From NCBI GenBank assembly GCA_037447655.1, contig JBBHKE010003042.1, positions 1 through 64,000 of the forward strand: a stretch of DNA of 64,000 bases, given 5' to 3'. Shown piece after piece: positions 33,481 through 44,900 of this stretch. The stretch comes from Zygnema cylindricum (Eukaryota > Streptophyta > Zygnematophyceae > Zygnematales > Zygnemataceae). The notes below the pieces were generated by a model. That model was given only the letters and a program-made list of their open reading frames with translations. It was not told the origin of the DNA and made no database searches. Within the stretch, counting starts at the first letter, position 1. Every line of letters begins with the position of its first letter. The translations under genes were made by a program, and so were the position numbers.

Positions 33481-36171
33481 ACAGTGTCAGATAATGCATC
33501 GACACTCGCAAGTGAGTGTGTCGAGACGAAAAAACGCACTCATATTTGATTCCAAGTGATAAAGATGGGGTGAAATTGTTGTTCTTTGGTCTAAAATAGA
33601 CCGCAGGAGCGACCCAAACTATCATGCAAGAAGCTAAGCAAAGCTAGGCTAATAAACAATCATTTGAAATGCATCCTCCATTTGACATACAACAACATTT
33701 AGGGTTTCATGGAATAATCAACATAAGCAAACCTTAGGACAAATGCATAAACAATGCATATCAAGCATATATAAAACAACATAAATAAATAATAACAAAA
33801 AGAGTGCAATCTCACATAAACATTAGATAAACAAAAGTATATCAATAAACATATTACTCAAATGCATGACCTAATCGGTAACCCTAAAGGTCTACATCTT
33901 CGGTCCCTACTTTTCTAACAGCATTGATTATTAATTCCTAACCAAGCTCATTCATATATATATCCATAATAACAAACTAAGAATCAATTAATCGTAAGCG
34001 TACACCTGAAAGTCTAGCAATCGTAAGCGTACACTTGTCTGCATAAACGACAAATAAAGACACACAAATTAAACTGTCAAAAACCCTAATTGATCACTTA
34101 AATATAAACATCATAGTCAACACTAATTTATAATGATGTAAAAGACAAAACAATGTTACTCCAAATATTTACACCGACGCATCCATAAATCCGCGTCATA
34201 AGTGACAACTTGCTTAGTCACTTGTCGATAAATCCACGTAGTGAACCGACATCGCATATGTACGGTCCACTTAAAAACACGTCATCAAACAATACGATCC
34301 CTTGGAAATATCGGCGGACGCCGTCCGCCCTCCACGTGTACCTCGAACCACTGCCGAAATTAATCCGTACCATACAAATCTTGTCCGTACCGAAATCACG
34401 TACTTCGTCATAAATGTCGCGTGTCAAATACGACGCTCCGTACCGGCGGCGTCACATTTAATAAATGCGGTCTGTCGCATTATGTTTCATATGGCCGGCG
34501 TACTTTTCAAATCCTTCGAATACGTCACCTTAAATTCATATTTCATATCGGATCGCTTCGCGATCCGCCGTACATTTTCAAATGTTTGTTGGCGCCACTC
34601 ACACGTAACTTTAATTTTGCTCGTACACTTACTCCCCCAATCCACAAATTCTTTCGAACCTCCACAGTATATAACGTAAATATATACGCACGAAACGTCG
34701 AGTGCGCATCAAATTTCACATACGCACGAAACTAAATCTTCAAAAACAACAGAAATCACGCTAACCTGTTCTTACATGTTCAATGTGAACACGGGATATA
34801 ACGACTACACTATAGGAAAATTGTACCCAAATTAGCGTTAGTGAATAAATTATAATAGTTTTTAATTTGGCGAAAGGCCTTAAACTCAAATAAGAGTTAA
34901 AAACACCAGTTGTTTTTTTACACATATTATTTTTTACCACTAATAAGGCAATGCTGGTAAGAAATGAAAACTCTTTAGAAATAAATTTTATCAACTACCT
35001 TTTAATGTTGTTTGACAACCTATTAGGTGAGAAAAGATAAAAGAAAATTGTGAAGCCATGGCATAAACTTCGGATAATAGTGATGTCAATGTTAACACGA
35101 GGGAGCATGACATCACAATGTCAAAAAAACCTTAAACCAATAAAATGTCGCAGAAAACTAGACGTCGACAATTGTCGTTCATTTTGTAAACGTCATCGTT
35201 TTTCGTAAATTTCGTACATTTTGCAACCCTCACAAGTTTTACCCTTGTCTAAAATCGTCATGGTTCAAATTAGTTATTGCGTGTTTGCACATGATAAAGT
35301 TATACAAAGGAGTGCGTATAGTCTTCAGTAAAATACATAGTACCAGTTAGAAATAACAGTTACGTATGCACACCCTCTCATAAACCTCGCGAAAGTCATT
35401 CAAATGTAATGCTAATTGACGACGTTCACCTAAATAACTCGGAAGGTGAGCAAACTGGCCATTAGAGCACCAAGGCTGAAGAGCTAAAAAAAAAAGTCAA
35501 AAAATTGTCACCTATCTTTTTTTTCCACACGTAATAGCCTATGGAGTAACTCACAACCAACCAACTTTTACGATTGGTAACCAAATCATGCCATTTTGTA
35601 CGCAATTACATAGCAGGTTAAACAATCCTATTAAACTCTAATTGTTTATAAATTCGTAACATATTGCGTCAACACAAAACATGATAAAGGTTGCATTGAT
35701 AAAGGTTGCAAACAGTAACTTCTTAAAAATCCCGCAATTTTTGATCGTGTTATTATACGATTAGGTGAAAATTGCAAAAGGCACATTTAAATGACCCAAT
35801 GGAGAGTTGAGCTTTGATGTGATGTCTACTCTTGTTGGAGGAGATGGCTAGTGTTTGCCAACTAAAAGGATACAAGGACAAGTGTTTGTAAGTTTATAAT
35901 AACATGTATGAAAGTTAGGCCTTGATTGAGATACAACTAATCACGTTAAACTGTCACAAATAACGTTTTATTGTTGCTTCTAATTTTGTTCTTGATTTTT
36001 GAAATTAAGTGAGCATGAAAACGACCGTTGGGCCAATGCATAACTCAACCAAATTGTGGTTTTGAAATGGTTGTTGTGACAAAGACACTAAAAAGGGCAC
36101 TAACACTGTCACCTTGTTCATTGAAACAACAAGTTAAGCCTTTGCGGTTGCTACATCCTACCAATCTGATT
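33481..36171. other. AT-rich intergenic sequence, no gene seen
   Basis: Mostly A/T. A short duplication AATCGTAAGCGTACAC occurs at about 33991 and 34020. A possible family T fragment lies near 34815 (CCCAAATTAGCGTTAGTG). No ORF has family resemblance. Confidence 0.45.
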
Positions 36172-36427
36172 CATAGTTCAAAAGTAGGTGAAAGTAGGCC
36201 CATATATGCAAAAACACACAATATGACCTTAAGACCCATATTTTTTTGGTCGTAAAATGAAAAACAAAAGTAATGAGGTTGAGTTGGACAACGTTCGATA
36301 GAGAATTAAACGTCATCGGACGACCTCTGATCAAAGTAGCGATCAACTAAGAAGATCACATGAAATGCCCATAACACAACTTGCGCCTACCAAAGGCCTA
36401 CCATAAAACGCCTACTTTTGAACTATG
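36172..36427. mobile_element. hAT-like MITE (family M), 256 bp
   Basis: Perfect ends CATAGTTCAAAAGTAGG and CCTACTTTTGAACTATG (one change inside). Flanked by the identical 8-mer ATCTGATT on both sides (36164-36171 and 36428-36435). An 8-bp duplication and a CANNG terminus are hAT hallmarks. No transposase. Confidence 0.8.
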
Positions 36428-36894
36428 ATCTGATTGAAATGTCCATCAAGCTCATGTAAGGCTAGACATAATGTACTCACAACTCTTCGTCTCTCCTTTT
36501 GCAACGAGTCGCTTCCAAGTGGTTAAAATGGTAGAAGAGAGGAGCTGGGTAACATTCGGTTTAGGATCGACTGTCGTTCGATTACCTACGGCTCCCGAAG
36601 TAGTCAGCAAACAACGAGAGACTAGTTTGGACATTAATATATTGAATAGCGCATATAGTTCGTAATGTGAAGCAATGACAAAAATACCCATAGCGCGAAA
36701 ATTTAGACGAGCTGGGTGAATTATTGTCGAAAACGACAAAGGTAAGAAGCCGTTTCGTTTTCTACACGCTTGTCTTCACGTGGATTTACCACATGGCATT
36801 TATCTGCCGATAGCTTGTATGAACGTACTAATCTGAAGGCGACAAGTAGAGTGGCCTGTTACAGATGTCCCCGCGGTCTATGGAATGTTTAAAA
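36428..36894. other. Spacer with a weak tRNA-like stretch
   Basis: Near 36515-36600, GTGGTTAAAATGGTAGAAG and CGTTCGATTACC have A-box and B-box character with tRNA-like spacing, perhaps a tRNA-derived SINE. It does not fold as a tRNA by eye. No gene. Confidence 0.25.
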
Positions 36895-37315
36895 CATAGT
36901 TCAAAAGTATGCGTTTTTTTTGTAGGCCTTTGGTAGGTGCGCAAAACTTGGCACAAAACTCGCATTAACTGTATGTGTGTGCGTTGTGCTCACTCTTGTA
37001 CGAACGTACGAAATTGACGTATGATCAGAGTACAATGCACGTCGCCGAACGATTTTTTTTAGCGAACTGACGCTATCCTGTCGTAAGTTCTATTATGGGC
37101 TTTTCATGTGATCTTCTTAGATCGCTACTTTGTTCGCTACTTTGATCAACGACCTTATGATGACGTTTAATTCTCTATCGATCGATGTGCAACTCAACCC
37201 TGTTACTATTTTTTTTTATTTTGCGACCAATACAATATGGGTATTAATGTCATATACTCATATTGTATGTTTTGCGTACAATACGCATTTTGTATGGGCC
37301 TACTTTTGAACATAG
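36895..37315. mobile_element. hAT-like MITE (family M), reverse orientation
   Basis: Starts CATAGTTCAAAAGTATGCG and ends GGGCCTACTTTTGAACATAG. The interior is the reverse complement of the family (GATCGATGTGCAACTCAACC, TTTGATCAACGACC). TIRs have decayed and target duplications are unclear. Confidence 0.7.
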
Positions 37316-38075
37316 TTGTTCACGCCAATTAGTGTGAACGTACCAATCGCGACAAATTATACGTAACAAACGCATTGAACCTTTTGAACAAATCGTAAAT
37401 AATCGTTAATGAATTTTCATCCGTACAATTCCGTACAATTAAAAAAAAAAAATTACATATAGCGCAGTTTGCAAGTCTTGCGTTAAATGAGCGCCAAAAA
37501 ACTAAAAATATTTATATGCATATGATACTTCACGTAGGTATCGGAAGTCTTTCATCAATTGGCAGCTGAGAATATGAACGTATATTACGCCATGGTTTCG
37601 GACAAACTCGGCTTCGAATGTCGGTAAACGTATAATTTTATCAACTTTCTACACATTTTTATCAAATTTTCAATATTACATGGTTTCGTTTTCAATATTT
37701 CATGGCGGCTTCTTTCAAAAAAAAATGAAGAAGTCGCCCGTACAATTTCCAAGCTTATCCCGCGAAAATAGTATGACGTTTCAACATCTTTTTTCGAAAA
37801 TGTCAGTACATTTTCAATGAAGAGACGTACAAGTTCCGTGAAATTTCTGTTCTATTCACTGAACAGAAAGTATCAATAACTACGACGTATCGTTTCCTCA
37901 AATTCCGTATATTTCGGTAAAAAACCGTACATATTACGGAAATTATTGTTTTTTCCCCGTAAATTGTCAGTTTCAGTTTACACTAGACGTTTTTTTGCGA
38001 TTTTCAAAATCGTCACGAATTATACGTTTCAATCATAAAATTTGAAAAAATCGCACGATTTGAACAACACTGTTT
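37311..38075. mobile_element. Repeat family R5, copy 1
   Basis: Begins CATAGTTGTTCA and ends TTTGAACAACACTG. It matches 60203-61055 over most of its length: a CGTTAATGA box, TCCGTACAATT, GCAGTTTG, ACTGAACAGAAAGTA, and AGTTTCAGTTTACACTAGACG. TIR-like ends (GTTGTTCAAA / TTTGAACAAC). No gene. Confidence 0.6.
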
Positions 38076-38577
38076 TTGAACTATGGTTTACAGGTGGAGT
38101 TCGACCATATTACGGACAACTTTGTACATAGTTTGCTACTAAATACTAACAAGTCGAGTTCTGATTCGCTAACAATGTTTTTGGGAATTGATCACAACAA
38201 TGTTTTCGGGAATTGATCATGACAGTGATTATTTTGGTTGCGCACAATCACTTACGTCACTTTGTCAAAGATTTTACGTTTGAAGTACATACTGGTACAA
38301 ATAAAGTACCGTTGAGTAAAATTTTGACGGCCAATCAGTTGGACAACTTTGACTCTCAAAATATTGTTTCAACCGCTTAAAATTTTGCTACCCTTGAGGA
38401 TGTCGACCGTCATAATAAAATTAGCAATTCACACGGCCGGCGAACGTTTACGGTAACAAAAATGAGGCAACCACATGTAAATAAAATGGTTGCAGACAAT
38501 CACTTTTTGTCTTTAAGTGAGCTCCAAGGTGAGTTGCAAAATTGAAATTTAATCGTCCAAGCGTTACATTGAATTTA

Positions 38578-39312
38578 GGGTGGCGTTCTATCGGACGAAA
38601 AGTGGGGTTTTTTACAGAAATCGGGGCCTCTCCGTACCATGCCGTACTTGCTCTCTTGCTTTTATGCGCGAACAACATTACACAGATTCTTGCCAATATT
38701 CCCCAAAGGTCTGGGAGGAAATGATGACCGTTGGATATGTTTCGGGAAGCATTCGCTTCCAAATATTCTTTAAATGGTGATGTACCTCGAGGAGGTACAT
38801 CACCATTTACAAAAAAAAATGAGCCGCGACACCATGGATAATGAATGTACGTGTCAGGACGGCAACCAACGGAAATCGAAAAATTATGCACGCGATATAT
38901 GCATTCAGAAATTCAACGGAAATCACGAAAGTGATCTCGTAACGAACTTTAGCTGCATTTTTTTTGTTTCCGGCCATTTTACACACTATTTGTGGAAGCG
39001 CTCATTCATCACGAGAAAAAGCAGAAACCCTAAAAATAATGAGCTGGCGTGTGACAAGCATTTGCAAAGAGTACAAAATTTGTGTGGTACGATACCCTGG
39101 TCCACACGTACATTGTATTCAAATGACGATTTCGAGGTGAAGTTGGTCGGTGTAAAAAATATTTGACGATTTTCAAATACGATCTTATTTTACGTGGAAC
39201 CATTCTTATTTATACACGTGGATTACAGATTGCGCGATAGTACAGTGATCAAAATGTAGCTCTGTGTAATGTTGACCGTACGTTTACAAAATTTCCTGAT
39301 GGAACGCCACCC
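38578..39312. mobile_element. Hairpin-bearing PIF/Harbinger-like MITE (family H), copy 1
   Basis: 735 bp with ends GGGTGGCGTTCTATC and GATGGAACGCCACCC and TTA duplications (38575-38577 and 39313-39315). A perfect hairpin lies 194 bp from the left end. Its left part is homologous to the right part of copy 2 and to 58050-58190 of copy 3. Confidence 0.75.
38772..38808. other. Perfect hairpin in family H copy 1
   Basis: AAATGGTGATGTACCTC, loop GAG, then its exact reverse complement (17 bp stem). Located 194 bp inside the MITE. Confidence 0.9.
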
Positions 39313-39670
39313 TTACACGCAAAATGAAACGAAACCTCCTTAAACTAAAACACTATAAGTCTTGTACGGAAACATTAAACCGCACGAAACGAAATAAACT
39401 TTGTAGTTTGTACACTATAATAAAATGAACCGACGTAAAAATATCAATTGAAATTAAATGAAAAAAATGCGCGTTGTCACGCGCGACGAAATAGAGCCAC
39501 ACTATCTACGATTTAACATTCTTACATTGACAGCAAAATTTCGTTTCGTGCGTTTTAACATTCCCGTACAAAACTTACTGTGGTTCAGTTAAGTTTAAAG
39601 AGGGTTCGTTTCAATTTGCGTCTAAGTTCAATGTAACGCTTAGCCGCAAAATTGAAACTTAATCGTCTAA

Positions 39671-40334
39671 GGGTATGGTTACATCAGGAAGTCTTTGTAA
39701 TAGTACGGACAACAAATTTTTTGTATTACAGAGGCCTCGGTTACATCGCGTAACGCCTGTAAATAGTTTTTACATACGTGTTTTGATTTGAGCGGTTCCA
39801 CGTTAGCAGATGATCAAATCTCTAAAATCGTCAAAGATTTGCAAACCAACCATTTTCGTATGAAAATACGTACTTGCGTTTTACGTACGTTTACTTCACA
39901 AGTGTACCGCGTCAATGTAATTCAGAGATCTCCTTCACTCTGCTGACTTTCAGAAACCGTATTTCTTTTCGGCAAATATTTTATGGTCACCTTGTCCGAA
40001 AGCACGTGACTTTGGGGGCGTGTGAAAACTTTCATTTTTCATTGGCGCACGTGTATACCGTCCAAGTGTAACCAATTGACTGGTTATGTATTGGTGAACC
40101 CACCTCCGCGAGGTGGGTTCACCAATACAGAGGCGTATGGAGCGATTTCTTCGCATATGAAGACTAGAATGTAATCGGACGGTCGACGTATTCTCCCGGA
40201 TACTTAGAGAATCGTAATCTTATTTTATGTAATGTTGTTTTCAAGAAACTCACGAAAATATAGTACGGCATGGTACGAGCAAGTACAAAATTTTGTATTA
40301 AAGATCACTTTTCGTTTGATGTAACCATACACCC
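39671..40334. mobile_element. Family H MITE, copy 2, opposite orientation
   Basis: 664 bp with ends GGGTATGGTTACATCA and TGATGTAACCATACACCC and TAA duplications (39668-39670 and 40335-40337). The right part is the reverse complement of the left part of copy 1 (CATGGTACGAGCAAGTAC, GTAATGTTGTT). Its hairpin lies 206 bp from the right end. Confidence 0.7.
40088..40128. other. Perfect hairpin in family H copy 2
   Basis: GTATTGGTGAACCCACCTC, loop CGC, then its exact reverse complement (19 bp stem). It is related to but different from the copy 1 stem, with both arms changed alike. Confidence 0.9.
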
Positions 40335-40430
40335 TAAGTGCTCTCACCGTGGAGCTCACGTAACGACAAAAAGTGACTGTCTGCAACCATTTTATTTACA
40401 TATGGTTGCCGCAGTTTTGTTACCTTAAAC

Positions 40431-40734
40431 CATAGTTCAAAAGTAGGCGTTTTTTAGTAGGCCTTTGGTCGGCGCCATTTGCGTAAATTGTGTTATGTGC
40501 TTTTCATGTGATCTTCTTAGATCGATACTTTGATCAACGACTGTCCGATCGTCTGAATCTGACGGTGTAAATTATTTTTTTTGGTCAAAATGTTTTAATT
40601 GGTCCAATTTTTGTTCCGGATGTTTTAATTGGTCTGAATTTGTCGAAATACAATATGGGTCTTAAGGCCATATTGTATGTTTTGCATACAATAGGCATAT
40701 TGTATGGGCCTACTTTCACCTACTTTTGAACTAT
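40431..40734. mobile_element. hAT-like MITE (family M) inside the right arm of the inverted repeat
   Basis: CATAGTTCAAAAGTAGGCG to CCTACTTTTGAACTATA. Flanking 8-mers are CCTTAAAC (40423-40430) and CCGTAAAC (40735-40742), an 8-bp duplication with one change. The left arm at about 38440-38460 shows the uninterrupted site. Confidence 0.8.
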
Positions 40735-40995
40735 ACCGTAAACGTTCGCCGGCCGTGTGAATTGCTAATTTTATTATGACGGTCGACGTCCGCAAGCGCG
40801 ACAAAACTTTAAGCGGTTGAAACAATATTTTGAAAGTCAAAGTTGTCCAACCGATTGACCGTCCAAATTTTACCCAACGGTACTTTATTTGTACCAATAT
40901 GTACTTCAAATGTACAATTTTTGACAAAGTGACGTAAGTGACTTTGCGCAACCAAAACAGTCACTGTTATGATCGATTCCCATGTTTTTCACTGG

Positions 40996-41956
40996 GCTTG
41001 GTCTTCTTTCCAGTAAATTCTTTCCGGCAACAAAACTGACTTATTTCTATGTACCATTAGACTTTTTATATATGCAGTTTAAACGCGATGCGACATTTAC
41101 GCGTCTGCTTCTATTCACGACTCTGTGAGCACATAGAAATGATCTATCCTTGTCTCTACAACGATTGGCCCACTAGTTCCAATCCAAGCCTTCGCCGGAC
41201 GACATATCCTCCCCGAGCCTTCCAACACCTCCTGTTCCGGATCTTCGCTCGAAAGAGAGCTTCGTTACTGGCGAGCGTTAATTAGATTCGGTACCTACTC
41301 AATAATGAACTGTCTCCATATTTCGCTTCTTGTTCTTATAAAAATTTGGAAATTGTGACTGGTACAGCTATGTTCGGAGGGTGTCTACTTCGGCTCGGAA
41401 GAGGCGTGTGCTAAGCCGTACTTACGGGTCCCTTACAATCTTTCCTTCCCTGAGAGCGTTCTCCTTCCTGTCCCAATCTTCGCATCTCCGAAAGTCCTAA
41501 CCTTCCTTCCTGGACTGGAAAACTTTAGTATAGAGTTTGAGAGGGAGATATGGCCGTTACAGCTTCAAACCCGTGTAGTTCGAACTGTGACATCGCCAGG
41601 TAGTACGGCTTCTTCCTTTGTAGATTCTGCCCTCCAGCTCGCCACGTGGCACATGTGTCCTTCCGTACACTCGCTGTGTTCTGCGTCAGCAGTCCATTCA
41701 CCACATCATGATGATGGGAGAAGAAAGCTTGCTGTGTCCATGGCTTCATCCTTCGGCTACAAGTTGATATTTAGCCACTGTTTTGCCATAATTTAGTTCA
41801 GGATTGTGTTTTGTACATTTAGGGTTTTGAATTCCAGCAGGACTTTAGGCCAAGGTAGCAAAGCTGGCAGAATCCGCCTTTTCCCTGACTGCCTGGCTGC
41901 AAGATAGCAGGGAAATTGAAAAGGAAACCTCGCCGGAGCCACAGGAGAGAGACGAC
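40996..41956 (+). other. Upstream region of the 489-aa protein gene
   Basis: Less AT-rich than the repeat zone. It must contain the promoter and 5' UTR of the gene starting at 41957. ORFs of 65-86 codons here (for example 41088-41285) have no recognisable family. No clear TATA box was identified. Confidence 0.4.
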
Positions 41957-44900
41957 ATGGCGGCATACAATATGCCGCCTGGTCCCAACCTTGTAGAGCA
42001 TCACTCTCTCGAGCAGCACCACGGCTTGGGAGTCCACGGGCTTCAAGAGATGAAACGTCCGGTCTTGCAGTCCGTACAATCAGTACAGTCAGTTCAACAA
42101 TCCGTGCATGGACTGTCAGGAATGCAGGGTGGCATGCAAGCAGCCATGACCGGAGGAAGCATTCAGAATGGCATGCAGAGCTCCATGCAGGGCAGTTTAC
42201 AAAACAGTCTGCAGGAGTCCATGCAGAATGCGATTCAGAACAGTATGCAGGGATCTATGCAAGGTTCTATGCAAAATGGCTTGCAAAATGGTATGCAAGG
42301 AGGAATGGCGCAAGGGAGGATGCAGCAAGGAGGTTTGTCAGGGTCAATGCATGCAGAGCTGCGGCAGAACTCTCAAAGTGGAGATGGCCTTCAGGTATGG
42401 ATAGTTAAGTCACGGATTGTTTTTATGGGTTCCGGGAACAATAATGACGATGTTTGCAAATTAGGATTATTGGATGCTTGATTGAATTGCATCCAAATGA
42501 CCGGAGGCTGTTCTGAATCACTATAGCTGGTTGTAGTTCTCGTGTCGAGTGTAACAATGATCTGGTTTAGTCTTTTTTCGAGACACAAGTTAGGTGTGAC
42601 TGTCTGTTATGTCAGATATGTCTGTTTAGGAGCATCGATAAAAAGTCATCCTTTTGAATGAGCTTTGATAATGGATTTTATGATTTATTATTGCTCAGCT
42701 CGGCTGGAAGCTGGTGGTGCACAAGCTCCTATTTTGTTAGTTGTCTAATTGAATTGAATTGCTTCAAGCAATGTAGATAAACTTTGAGGTTAAGCGGAAG
42801 GCTCCTCTTGATATCGCCCATTAAGAACTAAGAGTATTCATATTCCGCAGGGGACTTCAAAATTTTGGCTTGTCTTAACATATTCAAATTTATTTTCATC
42901 CCTCATTCATCTCTGAAGAAATTATATGCCTATTTCTGATGGACAAATTGGTCAATTGGAAGCATGGAAGAAACTTGTCTGTTTGCCTTAAATGTATCTT
43001 GTGGGAAAGGAACCTTGTAGAGTGTTGAATGTTCCTGTGGTGAGACTGCACCAGGATGATAATGCTCATTTGTCACTTTTTTATGATCTAGTGTTACTTG
43101 TTTGCTGAGTGGAGGCAGATGTCTGTCAAACCGTTTGTATCTTTGCTTTGTCGTTGGTCATGGTCCATGAATGTTGGCTATAGACTTCTTTGCATGGGTA
43201 TTTTTGAACAGGGAATGGAAGACTCAAACTTGAGTGAAGGTGTGCCACAAGAATATGATCAAGGGCTGGCTCTACAATCTGTCGGAAGTGAAGATGGTCA
43301 TTTAGACGATCACGAGGATCAGCAACAGAATTTATATGGAACACTTAGTATACATGGTATGCCAAATCACCGTCTACCTCAAACTGTTGCTGAATGGCAA
43401 ATTTGATGGTCTGAAGCCGTCTATGTGTTAATTTTGGGGCCGTTAGAAGTTGTGGTGATGGGTCGTGACCCAGAAAGCAAATTCGAACTGAAAGTCCTGA
43501 TAATGGTCTAATGTTCAATGTTAACCAAATGGTTTTGATGTCGGCAACAACAATTTTGTGGGTCAACCACCCGGATGTTTGTGATTGTTGTGAGTGGTGG
43601 TGGTCATTGTCCTGTACATGCTCCCCCACTGAACAACAGTCTGATTTTTTTGTATTTTTTTTAGGTTTATTTATTCTATAAGGAGTAGAACTGACGTACG
43701 TGTGAGAAAATATGAGTGCCGGCAGTTGATGGGTGTGGATCTTGAGGATGTCTTCTTTGAAGATACCTCCACAACTTTAGTGCACCATTTGAGCGACAAT
43801 CTTATCATGTCGTCCGACATTATTTAATTTCTTTCAGTCTCTTTCTAATTTTTAGCAGGTGTAAAATAAAAAGGATAGGTACACTGTTTGGTTTGGATAT
43901 GCTTTCCCTTCCCCCTGTCCTTAATTGCTCTTAAAGTTGTGATTGCCAATGTTTTTGGTACAGATATATTGCCTATAGAAGCTGCAAGGGTTCGTTTCCT
44001 GCACCTCCTGGTGGACCATTTCATTACTTACCATATTGTGCCCGTACAAGACCAGCCTCCTCTCAAGCACAATGAAAAAATAAAGAAAAGAAAGCTAAAA
44101 GAGGTAAGCTGCTGGATAGCTGGCATGGGCCAAGTGATTAGCAAGTTTTTGATTTGCAGGTCCGGCTTTTGAATCTTTGCTACTCATATACATAGGCTCA
44201 TATATGACCTGTGCCTCTTTTCTGCATGTGCTTGTTTTCTTCCCTCCCTTGTTTAATATCAACTTTGGAGTTTCAATAAATCTTCGTATGGCTAGAAGGA
44301 AGGATGTCATGCTGACTAATTGAACTCATCTCCAAGTTCTTTTCATGTTGCAGTTTTTTGATTTGCAAATTTGGCATCCATGGTCGTATACTGTGCCATA
44401 GTGTGGATATTTGTTAAAATATGCCTATGCAAAGTGAGAGGTGTTATTTAGTATGTTTGATTTGACGAACAATCAAGGACTTTCTTGTTGAATATGCTTT
44501 AGGTTGGCAACGTTGATTGTGAGTAGTTCTTTTTTTTTGAGACCATGACAACCAAAGCTTAAAAAAAAAACAACATTAATTCTCACGGAGAGAGTTTGAG
44601 TATAATTGGGTCCCCTTCAGCATCAAAAAACTGAAAAAAATGATTTTTTTTTTTTTTCGAAGTAGGTGTTGATCCCAATATTGGTGAATTGTTTCCTTCA
44701 AGGGCACAGATGAATTCAAAAGCTGCATATGAAGGAGACCCCCAATATCTTCTGCCCCTGATTTATGTTGCAAACATGTACGAGACTTTGGTTGGAGAAA
44801 TCAATGCGCGAATGTCAGAAACTGAAGGTCTCCAAGGAAAGTCTATGGGGCTTGCATTAGAGGCGGCTGGAGGCTTGTACCGACGGCTTGTTGAAAAATA

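Larger units (their letters stand above)
38195..40995. repeat. Long inverted repeat (foldback-like) holding three MITEs
   Basis: Left arm 38195-38577 matches the reverse complement of 40335-40995 once the MITE at 40431-40734 is removed. Shared blocks are GGTTGCGCA, TGACGTAAGTGA / TCACTTACGTCA, CGGCCGGCGAACGTTTACGG and CAACCATNTGTAAATAAAAT. Weaker inverted similarity continues inward near 39313-39400 and 39540-39640. It looks like a foldback element or an old inverted duplication. Confidence 0.65.
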
